Origin: Bacteroidaceae bacterium
Lineage (GTDB): Bacteria; Bacteroidota; Bacteroidia; Bacteroidales; Bacteroidaceae
Reading direction: 5' to 3'
DNA: 64,000 nucleotides
Assembly (NCBI GenBank): GCA_024693505.1
Contig: JAILKU010000007.1
Location: forward strand, 1 to 64,000
This document shows positions 24,926-33,043 of the stretch, in pieces (the first letter of the stretch is position 1; each line of letters begins with the position of its first letter). The position numbers and the translations under genes are program-made. Below the pieces are notes generated by a model, which worked only from the letters and a program-made list of their open reading frames with translations, was not told the origin of the DNA and searched no databases.

Positions 24926-27163
24926 ATGAAACGGTTGATAGTTTCTTTATTCATTATTCATTTTCCATTGTTCGTTAGCAGCATCGCTGCGCAGTCGCTG
25001 CCCGTTTATCTCGACGAGACAAAGCCGCTGGAACAGCGCATCGACGATGCCCTGCGGCGCATGACCCTCGACGAGAAGATTGCTGTCATCCACGCTCAGT
25101 CGAAGTTCTCGTCGCCCGGCGTGAAACGCTTGGGATTCCCCGACCTGTGGACCGACGACGGCCCTCACGGCGTTCGTCCCGACGTGCTTTGGGACGAGTG
25201 GGAACAGGCTGGGCAGACCAACGACTCGTGCGTGGCCTTCCCAGCCCTCACCTGTCTCACCGCCTCTTGGAACCCCTCGCTGTCGCGCCTCTATGGCGAG
25301 AGCTTAGGCGAGGAGGCCCTTTATCGCGGCAAGAGCGTGATGCTGGGGCCTGGCGTGAACATTAACCGCACACCCCTCAACGGTCGCAACTTTGAGTATA
25401 TGGGCGAAGACCCCCTGCTGGCATCGCAGATGGTGGCGCCTTATGTGCAGGGGCTACAGTCGAAAGGCGTGGCCGCCTGTGTGAAGCACTACGCCCTGAA
25501 CAACGACGAGGAGTATCGCCACCAGGTGAACGTCATCGTCAGCGACCGCGCCCTGCACGAGATCTACCTGCCCGCCTTCGAGGCTGCCGTCAAGGAGGGA
25601 CACGCCTGGGGCATCATGGGCGCATACAATCTATATAAAGATGAGCACAACTGCCACAATCAGTACACGCTCAACAAGATCCTGAAGCAGGACTGGGGCT
25701 TCGACGGCGTAGTGGTCAGCGACTGGGGCGGCGCGCACGACCTGGACCAGGCGGTGAAGAACGGACTCGACATGGAGTTCGGCACCTGGACCGACGGCCT
25801 GACGATGGGTGCCACCAATGCCTACGACAACTACTACCTCTCGCGCCAGTACGAGAAGGCCATCCTCGAGGGGAAATATACGACGAAAGAACTTGAAGAG
25901 AAGGTGCGCCGCGTGCTGCGCCTCTTCTTCCGCACCACGATGAACCGCGAGCGCCCGTACGGCTTCCTCTGCTCCGAGTCGCACTACGAGACGGCCCGTC
26001 AGGTAGCAGGTCAGGGCATCGTCCTGCTGCAGAACCGCGGCAACGTGCTGCCCATCCGTACCGGGCAGGCCAAGCGCATCCTCGTGGTGGGGGAGAATGC
26101 CATTAAGATGATGACCGTGGGCGGAGGCTCCAGCAGCCTGAAGGCCCAGCATGAGATATCGCCCCTGCAGGGCCTGAAGGACCGTCTGAAGGGCAAGGTG
26201 GAGGTGGACTATGCCCGCGGCTATGTAGGCGACGTGGGCGGCAGCTACAACGGTGTCACCACGGGTCAGGACCTTAAGGACGAGCGCTCGGCCAGTGAAC
26301 TCATCGGCGAGGCTGTCGGAAAGGCCCTGAAGGCCGACTACGTCATTATCTTCGGCGGACTGAACAAAGCCGACTACCAGGACTGCGAGGGCCACGACCG
26401 CAAGCAGATGGAGCTGCCCTACGACCAGGACAAGCTCATTACCGCCCTGGCGAAGGCGAACAAGAATACCATCTACGTCAACATCTCGGGCAACGCCGTG
26501 ACGATGCCCTGGACGAAGGAGGTGCCCGCCATCGTGCAGGGATGGTTCCTGGGCAGCGAGGCGGGCCGCGCACTGGCGTCCGTTCTTGTGGGTGATGTCA
26601 ACCCCAGCGGCAAGCTTCCCTTTACCTGGCCGGCAAGCCTTGCGGATGTGGGCGCTCATGCCCTGGATGCCTTCCCCGGCACATGGCGCGAGGGAAAGAA
26701 AGTCATCGACGAGGAATATAAGGAGGGCATCTTCGTGGGCTACCGCTGGGCCGACCTGAAGAAGACGCGTCCCACCTTCGCCTTCGGACACGGACTGAGC
26801 TACACCACCTTCGAGCTGTCCAACCTCCGCCAGAGCGCCAAGGAAACGCGCGACGGCCGCCTCACCTTCACCGTCAACGTGCGTAATACCGGCGAACGCG
26901 AGGGTGCCGAGGTCGTGCAGCTCTACGTCAGCGATCTGAAAGCCAGCGTGGAACGTCCCCTGAAGGAACTTAAGGCATTCCGAAAAGTCACCCTCAAGCC
27001 TGGCGAGAGTCAGGACGTGCAGCTCAGCATCGACCGCCGGGCCCTCAGTTTCTGGGACGAGGCCAGCAACAACTGGAAGGCCGAGCAGGGAGACTTCCAG
27101 GTGCTCGTAGGAAACGCATCGGACAACACCCCGCTGAAAGCAAAGTTCCGACTGGTGGAGTAA
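24926..27163 (+). CDS. GH3 beta-glucosidase (secreted, with Fn3-like domain)
   Basis: This 745-residue GH3 enzyme has a signal peptide (ending SIAAQ), the N-terminal TIM-barrel domain with the nucleophile in VVVSDWGG (Asp266) and KHYALNNDEEYR, the alpha/beta sandwich domain, and a C-terminal fibronectin III-like domain (VQLYVSDL...KELKAFRKVTL). It probably removes terminal glucose from beta-glucan oligosaccharides in the periplasm. It is the last gene of the Sus operon. The signal peptide core (FIIHFPLFV) is encoded by 7-bp units (TTCATTA, TTCATTT, TCCATTG, TTCGTTA), the same heptamer type found in non-coding arrays. Confidence 0.92.
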   Translation: MKRLIVSLFIIHFPLFVSSIAAQSLPVYLDETKPLEQRIDDALRRMTLDEKIAVIHAQSKFSSPGVKRLGFPDLWTDDGPHGVRPDVLWDEWEQAGQTNDSCVAFPALTCLTASWNPSLSRLYGESLGEEALYRGKSVMLGPGVNINRTPLNGRNFEYMGEDPLLASQMVAPYVQGLQSKGVAACVKHYALNNDEEYRHQVNVIVSDRALHEIYLPAFEAAVKEGHAWGIMGAYNLYKDEHNCHNQYTLNKILKQDWGFDGVVVSDWGGAHDLDQAVKNGLDMEFGTWTDGLTMGATNAYDNYYLSRQYEKAILEGKYTTKELEEKVRRVLRLFFRTTMNRERPYGFLCSESHYETARQVAGQGIVLLQNRGNVLPIRTGQAKRILVVGENAIKMMTVGGGSSSLKAQHEISPLQGLKDRLKGKVEVDYARGYVGDVGGSYNGVTTGQDLKDERSASELIGEAVGKALKADYVIIFGGLNKADYQDCEGHDRKQMELPYDQDKLITALAKANKNTIYVNISGNAVTMPWTKEVPAIVQGWFLGSEAGRALASVLVGDVNPSGKLPFTWPASLADVGAHALDAFPGTWREGKKVIDEEYKEGIFVGYRWADLKKTRPTFAFGHGLSYTTFELSNLRQSAKETRDGRLTFTVNVRNTGEREGAEVVQLYVSDLKASVERPLKELKAFRKVTLKPGESQDVQLSIDRRALSFWDEASNNWKAEQGDFQVLVGNASDNTPLKAKFRLVE

Positions 27164-27197
27164 GGGAAATCGTTGCTGTCCGGCATGGGTGAAAGTT

Positions 27198-27221
27198 AAC
27201 GGGCGCAAAATTGCGCCCGTT
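27198..27221. terminator. Perfect 24-bp palindrome after GH3
   Basis: AACGGGCGCAA followed by AA TTGCGCCCGTT forms a perfect dyad of 24 bp, 34 bp after the GH3 stop. It can act as a terminator for the Sus operon, though no strong U-tract follows. A near-identical copy with similar flanks lies inverted at 30578-30601. Confidence 0.5.
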
Positions 27222-27395
27222 GAATATCAGGACAAGAAAGAAAATCATTTTCGCGTCTCAGACGAGCGGAGTGGCAAGGGCGCCAGCATTCCCTGCCTGA
27301 ATATACAGCAGCGGGCCGACTTTCCGTCGGTCCGCTGCCTTGCTTCGTCCGGAGTGTGCCGAACGGTTATCTGTGCTCCGTCAGTTGTTTGTTCC

Positions 27396-30128
27396 TCACC
27401 AGCTTACGTCTACGGTTAGGTAATTTCCTCCTTTCAGCTGCAAGTCCGCCATTGTTACGCTGTAGTGTATGTCGTTGTATTTGTCATCCATTATATCCTT
27501 GAAGCTGGTGACCTTTATATTCGGATACAATGACTTGAACTTCAGACTATGGAAAATATTGTCGTATGACTCGAACTCCACTTCCTCTGCGGCCATTTCC
27601 CATGTTCGCTTCATAGTCTCGCTGCTTATCACATGCCTGAACTTCAGGTCGGTTACATAGGCTGCGTCGGTAAACTCTTGCCCGTCATATCCGTTTATGA
27701 TGAAGCTGATTTCGTATTCTTGTTTTATCCCATTGTTTTGTGAGGTTTCGTTGGTCGTCACTCGCAGTCCGTTTCCGTATTTCTCCGTCTGGATTTCTTG
27801 CCCGTATTCCCTGTTTATAGAAACGAGGTCCGATGACCAACCAGTTTCACTGTTGGTTAAAAAGAAAGCCACAGTGACATCTTTGATGTCGGGCACGCGG
27901 AACTCTTTCTTTCCCTTCTGCTTAATAACCACTACGGCCGTGTCGCATACGTCCTTGTCCATGTCGAGCTGGTCGTATGGCTTGTTGGCGGCCCATACGA
28001 TGAGTTTTGCCTCGCGCTCCTCAGTTGTCGTGTTCTCGGGCAGGGTGACGATGACGGTGGTGTCGTTGTCGAACGCTACGTTCTCTCCCCAGCCCGGGCT
28101 TTTCTCCCAGACGAAGTTGCTGAGCTGGAAATATCCTTTCTTCACCGTAATGCTCTGCTCTCCGCCCTCGGCCTCGAACTCCAGGAGCTTTGGCGACACC
28201 TCGAGCTGCGCAGGCATCTCGCCCTTGAGCACGTTGATCTCGATGCGGTTGGTGCCTGGGTTGGACGCATACTGATTGCAGACGGTCTTGTAGTTCTCGC
28301 GGCAGGTGAGGTTGGTCACCCTCATGTTTCCCTTGCTTTCCTCTGCCAGCCAGACGGCTTTCTCCTGATCGTCCTGATCGAGCGGGATGACAGGCGAGAA
28401 GACGCTCCACCAGCTCAGCGGCTTTCCGTTCTTATCGTGTTCGTCGTATGAGTAGCTGAAGCGCTGGGCATTTGAGAGGTCGAAGATGTTGTTGCTCTCG
28501 AGCAGGAATTCGATTTTGTGGCGGATGGTGGTGCCGCTTGAGGTCTTGAAGTCCTTCACGCCACGTACCCAGAGTCCATCGCCGAAATATGAGGTGCTGA
28601 TGTCGTCCTTGCCGAAGACGGCCCCGTTGCTCTTGGTGGCCCGCAACACGTGTGTCTCCGTGCCGTCCTTCATCTTGGCCGTTACGAACATGTTCAGCGT
28701 CAGCTCGTCGAAGAGGCTCTCGGTCAGCTCGTCATTCATGATGCTGAAGTATTTCGAGCTGTGATTTCTTGTCTGATACCAAAGCACCAGCGTGCCTTCG
28801 TTCATCACGTAGTACGGGATGTTTACGACTCCCCCCATAGACAGGCCTTCCTGCGGCAACAGGTCGCACGATGGGTTCAGGCTTGTCTCGTCCACGCGGA
28901 CGGAGATGTATTTGTTGTCCACGGCGCACATTCCCTCCATCAGCACGTTGCCATGGCGGTCGGTGTAGTAGAACTGGTAGGAATGTCCCTGGGTGCCCTC
29001 AATGGTGAGCTGCGACATGTCGTCCTTGCAGAAGTAGGCCTGGTTCAGGAAAGTGGGCTCCTTCTTGAAGCCGACGATATCCTGCACCTGCGAGACGAAC
29101 CAGGTGACGTCCTCGGGGCTTAGTGTGGTGGCCCCGGCTGTGGTGAGAGCCTCATGCAGGGCTTTGTTGAAAGCCTTGATCTGGTCGGTCGTGAAGTCGG
29201 CCAGCACGCCCGCCAAATCACCCGACTGGGGATAGATCTCCTCCAATCCGCCGATGAGGATCTTCAGGTTGGTATTGAAGGCGTCGGCATAGGTCTCGCC
29301 CGTCAGGTTGCCCTTGCACTTCTGCAGGATGACTTGTCCGTTCTTCTCTACGTAGTCGTAGGCCGTCTGCCCCCAGGAGATAAGGTCGCCGCCGGCGGCA
29401 AAAACAACGTTGCACCCCTGTTCGATGATGGGGCCGGCGCTGGCGAGCATCAGGTCTATTTCGCGCATATTGTGGTCGTACAGATACTCAGCCACCACCT
29501 GGGCGGGCGTCTTGTCGCTGTCGTTAAAGTGGCTGGTGACGGCGGTGAATATGAAGACGGAGGCATCGTCGAACTCGCCGAGCGAGAAGGACTTCCAGAA
29601 ATCTTCGCATCCCACCCGGTACTCATTGGGCAGCGACATCTTGGTGACGCCTTCTCCGTATGGCGGCGCATCCATGATGGAACGCCAGATTGACTTGCGC
29701 GCATCGGGGCCCAGCTGGTCGGTCTCCACCATAGCTCCCAGCAAAGCCGCCCTGTAGAGGGCTCTGGAATTATCGAGGGCCTGCTTGAACTTGAATACGC
29801 TGGTCGCAGCCGACCACACGCCGCGCGTCTCGGGCTGGTGGTAGATGGTCTCCATCAGTTCCCATAGGCGGCCGAAGTCGTTGCACTCAGCCGTGGGGTC
29901 GGCGCCAAGCACCATGCATCGCACCATGAGTTCTGCCAGGTCGGCCGAAGCCTCGCTCTCGGTAAGCGTGGGGTAGCTGGGCTTTTCGGGGTTAGTAGGA
30001 TCGGGTACGACGGGGTCGGGCTTGACGGGGCCGTCCGGTTCGTCGTTGTTACTCTCGCTGCAGGCGCTCAGACAGAGGGCCATGCACAGTGCCATCAAGA
30101 TGGACTGAAACTTGCTAATCGTTCTCAT
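27396..30128 (-). CDS. Large BACON-domain lipoprotein of unknown function
   Basis: This 910-residue lipoprotein (lipobox CLSAC, Cys about residue 23) has a Pro/Asp linker (PVKPDPVVPDPTNPEKP, about 34-50), a predicted helical region (about 55-360) and a beta-rich C-terminal half. One BACON-like domain is visible around residues 640-725 (LEVSPKLLEFEAEGGEQSITV). BACON domains are common in Bacteroidota surface proteins and are thought to act as spacers or mucin/carbohydrate binders. No catalytic motif was found. It has its own promoter and no co-directional neighbour, and it lies between two inverted copies of a GGGCGCAA palindrome. Confidence 0.7.
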   Translation of the reverse strand: MRTISKFQSILMALCMALCLSACSESNNDEPDGPVKPDPVVPDPTNPEKPSYPTLTESEASADLAELMVRCMVLGADPTAECNDFGRLWELMETIYHQPETRGVWSAATSVFKFKQALDNSRALYRAALLGAMVETDQLGPDARKSIWRSIMDAPPYGEGVTKMSLPNEYRVGCEDFWKSFSLGEFDDASVFIFTAVTSHFNDSDKTPAQVVAEYLYDHNMREIDLMLASAGPIIEQGCNVVFAAGGDLISWGQTAYDYVEKNGQVILQKCKGNLTGETYADAFNTNLKILIGGLEEIYPQSGDLAGVLADFTTDQIKAFNKALHEALTTAGATTLSPEDVTWFVSQVQDIVGFKKEPTFLNQAYFCKDDMSQLTIEGTQGHSYQFYYTDRHGNVLMEGMCAVDNKYISVRVDETSLNPSCDLLPQEGLSMGGVVNIPYYVMNEGTLVLWYQTRNHSSKYFSIMNDELTESLFDELTLNMFVTAKMKDGTETHVLRATKSNGAVFGKDDISTSYFGDGLWVRGVKDFKTSSGTTIRHKIEFLLESNNIFDLSNAQRFSYSYDEHDKNGKPLSWWSVFSPVIPLDQDDQEKAVWLAEESKGNMRVTNLTCRENYKTVCNQYASNPGTNRIEINVLKGEMPAQLEVSPKLLEFEAEGGEQSITVKKGYFQLSNFVWEKSPGWGENVAFDNDTTVIVTLPENTTTEEREAKLIVWAANKPYDQLDMDKDVCDTAVVVIKQKGKKEFRVPDIKDVTVAFFLTNSETGWSSDLVSINREYGQEIQTEKYGNGLRVTTNETSQNNGIKQEYEISFIINGYDGQEFTDAAYVTDLKFRHVISSETMKRTWEMAAEEVEFESYDNIFHSLKFKSLYPNIKVTSFKDIMDDKYNDIHYSVTMADLQLKGGNYLTVDVSW

Positions 30129-30166
30129 CGTCTATGATTATTGTGTTTTTATGTGTTATTTTGATG

Positions 30167-30174
30167 CAAAAATA
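30167..30174 (-). promoter_or_regulatory. Promoter -7 box of the BACON lipoprotein gene
   Basis: TATTTTTG on the minus strand fits TAnnTTTG, 39 bp upstream of the ATG at 30128. A -33 element at the standard spacing is not obvious. Confidence 0.5.
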
Positions 30175-30577
30175 CAAATTTATACGCTAAATTCACTAAC
30201 AATTTTTGAAAATCGACTAACAATTCCTGAATTTGTTAGTCTTTTTTGGCAAAAAGGCAGGGTTGACGGCTGAAAAGGGTGGGATGTCAATCGAAATTTC
30301 GATTTACATACTTTCGCCCTTGCCGGCTCCATTCTTCGGATCTTCGGCTTCCTGCTGGATTTTTTAAAGTCCCACTTTGCGCCCACATACTTTCCCACAT
30401 GCCGGCAATTAATGTTTTTTTCAACATATAATTAGCATTAATCGGTCATTAATTTTTCATTAATTCAGTTTCGTAAATAGATGAATTCAGTTATGTTTTA
30501 TCGCCTACGGCGAGAAATCTGTCAAATCAACACAAATCAAACAAATCAATTTTGAATTATAAATAGTCCTTGTATTC
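30175..30577. other. AT-rich gene-free region
   Basis: About 400 bp upstream of the BACON gene with no gene, no hairpin of note and many TTAAT/ATTAAT runs. It may hold the upstream regulatory region of that gene. Nothing else was identified. Confidence 0.5.
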
Positions 30578-30601
30578 AACGAGCGCAAAATTGCGCCCGT
30601 T
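30578..30601. repeat. Second copy of the GGGCGCAA palindrome, inverted
   Basis: This 24-bp dyad differs from the one at 27198-27221 by one base (GAGCGC versus GGGCGC). The flank also matches: read on the minus strand it continues GTTGAATACAAGGAC, against GTTGAATATCAGGAC at the other copy. The two copies are in opposite orientation around the BACON gene. Confidence 0.65.
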
Positions 30602-30760
30602 AGCCCATTTCAGAAATGTTCCCTCAACACCCGTTTTTGTGACATTATATGCGGAAATAGCGTCAAGAAGGCATGAAAAACAGGGTGAACACCCCCGAAA
30701 TAAGACTGGATTTTGCTGATAAATGCACCCCGAAGCACTTGTTCCGGTTTGCACCACCCT

Positions 30761-30888
30761 CCTTCTCCGCGAATTGACAACGGGCTGAATTCTCAGCCGG
30801 TTGCCTTCTCCGCGATTTGCCCCGGGCTGAAATCTCAGCCCGGCTGCTTTACCTGTGGATTGACACTGGGCTGAGACTCTGGCTTCTG
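30761..30888. repeat. Three tandem 43-bp hairpin units
   Basis: Units start at 30761, 30804 and 30847. Each has the form CCTTCTCCGCG-ATTG..-CGGGCTGA-nn-TCTCAGCC(C)G. The second half of units 1 and 2 is a self-complementary hairpin (GGGCTGAAATCTCAGCCC in unit 2); unit 3 has decayed. No open frame is preserved. Confidence 0.7.
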
Positions 30889-30900
30889 AACCCCGTCAAC

Positions 30901-31080
30901 ACACTTCGCGGTGTGATGTGTCATTAAGGTCATCGGTCATGAGTGTCATTAAGGATTTTGGATTGGGAAGGGGATTTCCGGCTCATAATATATATAAATA
31001 ACTATTTATATATATTATGCGGTCTTTCGCATTCGATTTTGCTTAATGACACTCATGACACATGACACTCATGACCGCAC
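30901..31080. repeat. MITE-like element, copy 1 (180 bp)
   Basis: A 180-bp unit starting ACACTTCGCGGTG and ending CATGACCGCAC. The inner termini are inverted (GTCATGAGTGTCATTAAG on the left, its complement CTTAATGACACTCATGAC on the right) and the centre is a long AT palindrome (ATAATATATATAAATA...). It has no coding capacity. Copy 2 lies 106 bp downstream in the same orientation. Confidence 0.8.
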
Positions 31081-31186
31081 CTGAAAAAAATAAAAAAAAT
31101 GGGAATTATAAACCTGTTGACTCTAAATGTCAATTATGTATAATATCAGATTACGTCTCAAGTATTGATTGATAACTTCAGTCTGT

Positions 31187-31372
31187 ACACTTCGCGGTGC
31201 GATGTGTCATTAAGGTCATCGGTCATGAGTGTCATTAAGGATTTTGGATTGGGAAGGGGATTTCCGGCTCATAATATATATAAATAAATAAATTTATTTA
31301 TATATATTATGCGGTCTTTCGCGTTCGATTTTGCTTAATGACACTCATGACACATGACACTCATGACCGCAC
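31187..31372. repeat. MITE-like element, copy 2 (186 bp)
   Basis: Nearly identical to copy 1. The main difference is a 6-bp longer central palindrome (40 bp instead of 34 bp), which remains perfectly or almost perfectly symmetrical. The outer flanks of the two copies differ, so this is a discrete repeated unit and not part of a longer duplication. Confidence 0.8.
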
Positions 31373-31438
31373 CCCCCTCGGGAAAAAAAGATGAAAAAAT
31401 TTTATGCGCAGTATTCGAGAACCGCAATGCCGCCGCCG

Positions 31439-31446
31439 TATCTTTG
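31439..31446 (+). promoter_or_regulatory. Orphan promoter-like box
   Basis: TATCTTTG in the context CGCCGCCGTATCTTTGCACC is as good a -7 box as any in the window, but no gene follows on the plus strand for 1.6 kb. It may be the relic of a lost gene or drive an unannotated RNA. Confidence 0.4.
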
Positions 31447-32079
31447 CACCAGAAAAACGTGGACGGCGGCTCAACTTAGTCCGGACAACATCAGAGCTTC
31501 CCCACATACCCCACAAAGGTCGGTTACCATATAACCAGTGTTCTTTGACTTAATGTTACAAACAAAGCTTTCCTGCACCAGGCGGCAGTAAATTTTACTA
31601 GACCCGCCTCGCGTAAGAAGAAGACCCTCAAAGACCCTCCCCCTGCCCCTCCCTTGTAGGGAGGGGAGGAGAATGTCTTGAAGCTGAAAGCTCAACTCCT
31701 GGAGCAGCGAGCAAGGGCGCGCAGCCCAATTATGAATTATGAATTATGAATTATGAATTGCTACAAGCGAGCAAGGGCGCTAGCATTCCCCTCCCTTCTG
31801 AGGGGCAATCGCCCGATACAAACGGAGCGATTGGCGACCGTAGGGAGGTTAATAGGGGTGGGGTAAACACCCAGCAAAGAATCACCCATCACAAAAAGAA
31901 TCTGCATCACCCCTTGCCTACCCCACCCCTACCCCTCCCCTCATAGGGGCGGGGAATGGCTGGCGCGCAGCTCAATTATGAATTATGAACTCCTGGAGCA
32001 GCGAGCAAGGGCGCTAGCTCAATTATGAATTATGAATTATGAATTATGAATTGAATAAAGTGAATTGCTACAAGTTGTT
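31447..32079. repeat. Repeat-rich gene-free region with short dispersed elements and AATTATG heptamers
   Basis: No gene is seen. It holds three copies of a short dispersed motif containing AGCGAGCAAGGGCGC (about 31693, 31763 and 31989), two of them with the leader AACTCCTGGAGC. Heptamer arrays of AATTATG lie at about 31728-31760, 31974-31989 and 32019-32055. CCCCTCCC/GGGGAGGG inverted repeats occur at about 31640-31670, 31788-31805 and 31930-31960. The region lies between the MITE-like pair and the 3' end of trmH. Confidence 0.7.
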
Positions 32080-32898
32080 TTACCCCTCCTTGCACAGCTC
32101 CCAAAAGGCAACGGCAGAGGCGGCGGCCACGTTCAGCGAGTCCACGCCGTGGAACATGGGGATGCGCACCACGTAGTCGGCTCCCTCGATGGCTTGGCGG
32201 GGCAGTCCGTCGCCCTCGGTGCCCATGATGATAGCCAGTCGGGGTTCGGCCTTCAGACGCGGGTCGGCAAGCGAGATACTGCGGTCGGTGAGGGCCATTG
32301 CCACGGTACGGAAGCCGAGCGGGGGCAGCTGGCGGAGCGGATCGGCAACCCACGTCCAGGGAATGAGCAGCACATTGCCCATCGAGACGCGCAGGGCACG
32401 GCGGTTCAGGGGGTCGCACGAGTCGGTAGTGAGCAGCACGCCGTCGATGCCCAGGGCGGCAGCCGAACGGAAGATGGCGCCGATGTTGGTGCTGTCGACC
32501 ACCCCGTGGACGACTACGATGCGACGGGCCTGGCGGCACACCTCTTCGAGCGAGGGCGGCTGGGGGCGCCTCATGGCACAGAGCACACCGCGCGTCAGGG
32601 TGTAGCCCGTCAGGCTGGCCAGCACCTCGCGCGAACCGGTATAGACGGGGAAGTCGGGACCGCACGACGCCTCGATGCGACGGATGAGGGGTGCGGCATC
32701 GCCCGCGATGTGGCGCTCCTCGCAGAGCAGCGAGAGGGGCTGCAGGCCGGCATCCAGGGCCACGCCGATCACCTTGGGACTCTCGGCTATGAAAAGTCCC
32801 TTCTCGGGCTCCAGGCGGTTGCGCAGCTGCGCCTCGGTCAGGGTGCCGTAAACCTCCACGCCGGGATGCGAGAGACTGGTTACGTGTTCGAGCTTCAT
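32080..32898 (-). CDS. TrmH/SpoU-family RNA 2'-O-methyltransferase
   Basis: This 272-residue protein has the three SPOUT motifs: VVDSTNIGAIFRSAAAL (motif 1, Asn/Arg), LAIIMGTEGDGLP (motif 2) and VRIPMFHGVDSLNVAAASAV (motif 3, knot and catalytic residues). It transfers methyl from S-adenosylmethionine to the 2'-OH of a tRNA or rRNA nucleotide in the cytoplasm. An N-terminal substrate-binding part precedes the knot. The exact target is not deducible. The promoter box is so close to the ATG that the mRNA may be leaderless. Its 3' end abuts heptamer repeats. Confidence 0.9.
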   Translation of the reverse strand: MKLEHVTSLSHPGVEVYGTLTEAQLRNRLEPEKGLFIAESPKVIGVALDAGLQPLSLLCEERHIAGDAAPLIRRIEASCGPDFPVYTGSREVLASLTGYTLTRGVLCAMRRPQPPSLEEVCRQARRIVVVHGVVDSTNIGAIFRSAAALGIDGVLLTTDSCDPLNRRALRVSMGNVLLIPWTWVADPLRQLPPLGFRTVAMALTDRSISLADPRLKAEPRLAIIMGTEGDGLPRQAIEGADYVVRIPMFHGVDSLNVAAASAVAFWELCKEG

Positions 32899-32902
32899 GC
32901 CG

Positions 32903-32910
32903 CAAAATTA
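32903..32910 (-). promoter_or_regulatory. Promoter -7 box of trmH-like gene, implying a leaderless mRNA
   Basis: TAATTTTG on the minus strand ends 5 bp before the ATG at 32898. With the usual 5-7 bp from box to start point, transcription would begin at or next to the start codon. Confidence 0.5.
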
Positions 32911-32962
32911 CATCTTTTTCGGCACAAGACAAGCGTTAGGCCGCATTTTTCTTCCCCATTCC

Positions 32963-32993
32963 TTGCGGGATTAGCAGAATTATCGTAATTTTG
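32963..32993 (+). promoter_or_regulatory. Promoter of the GH2 gene
   Basis: TTG at 32963-32965 and TAATTTTG at 32986-32993 are 20 bp apart, the expected Bacteroidota spacing. The GH2 ATG is 51 bp downstream of the -7 box. Confidence 0.65.
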
Positions 32994-33043
32994 TTGCCTG
33001 AGAAACCCAAAGAAACGCCATTAACCCCCAAATAAAACGGAAT

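Noticed and set aside
30557-30757. 66-codon minus-strand open frame
   Set aside because: It spans the inverted palindrome repeat and a similar open frame appears at the other palindrome copy on a different strand; it is explained by the repeat.
30901-31372. Insertion sequence
   Set aside because: Inverted ends are present but there is no transposase frame in or between the copies; described as MITE-like only.
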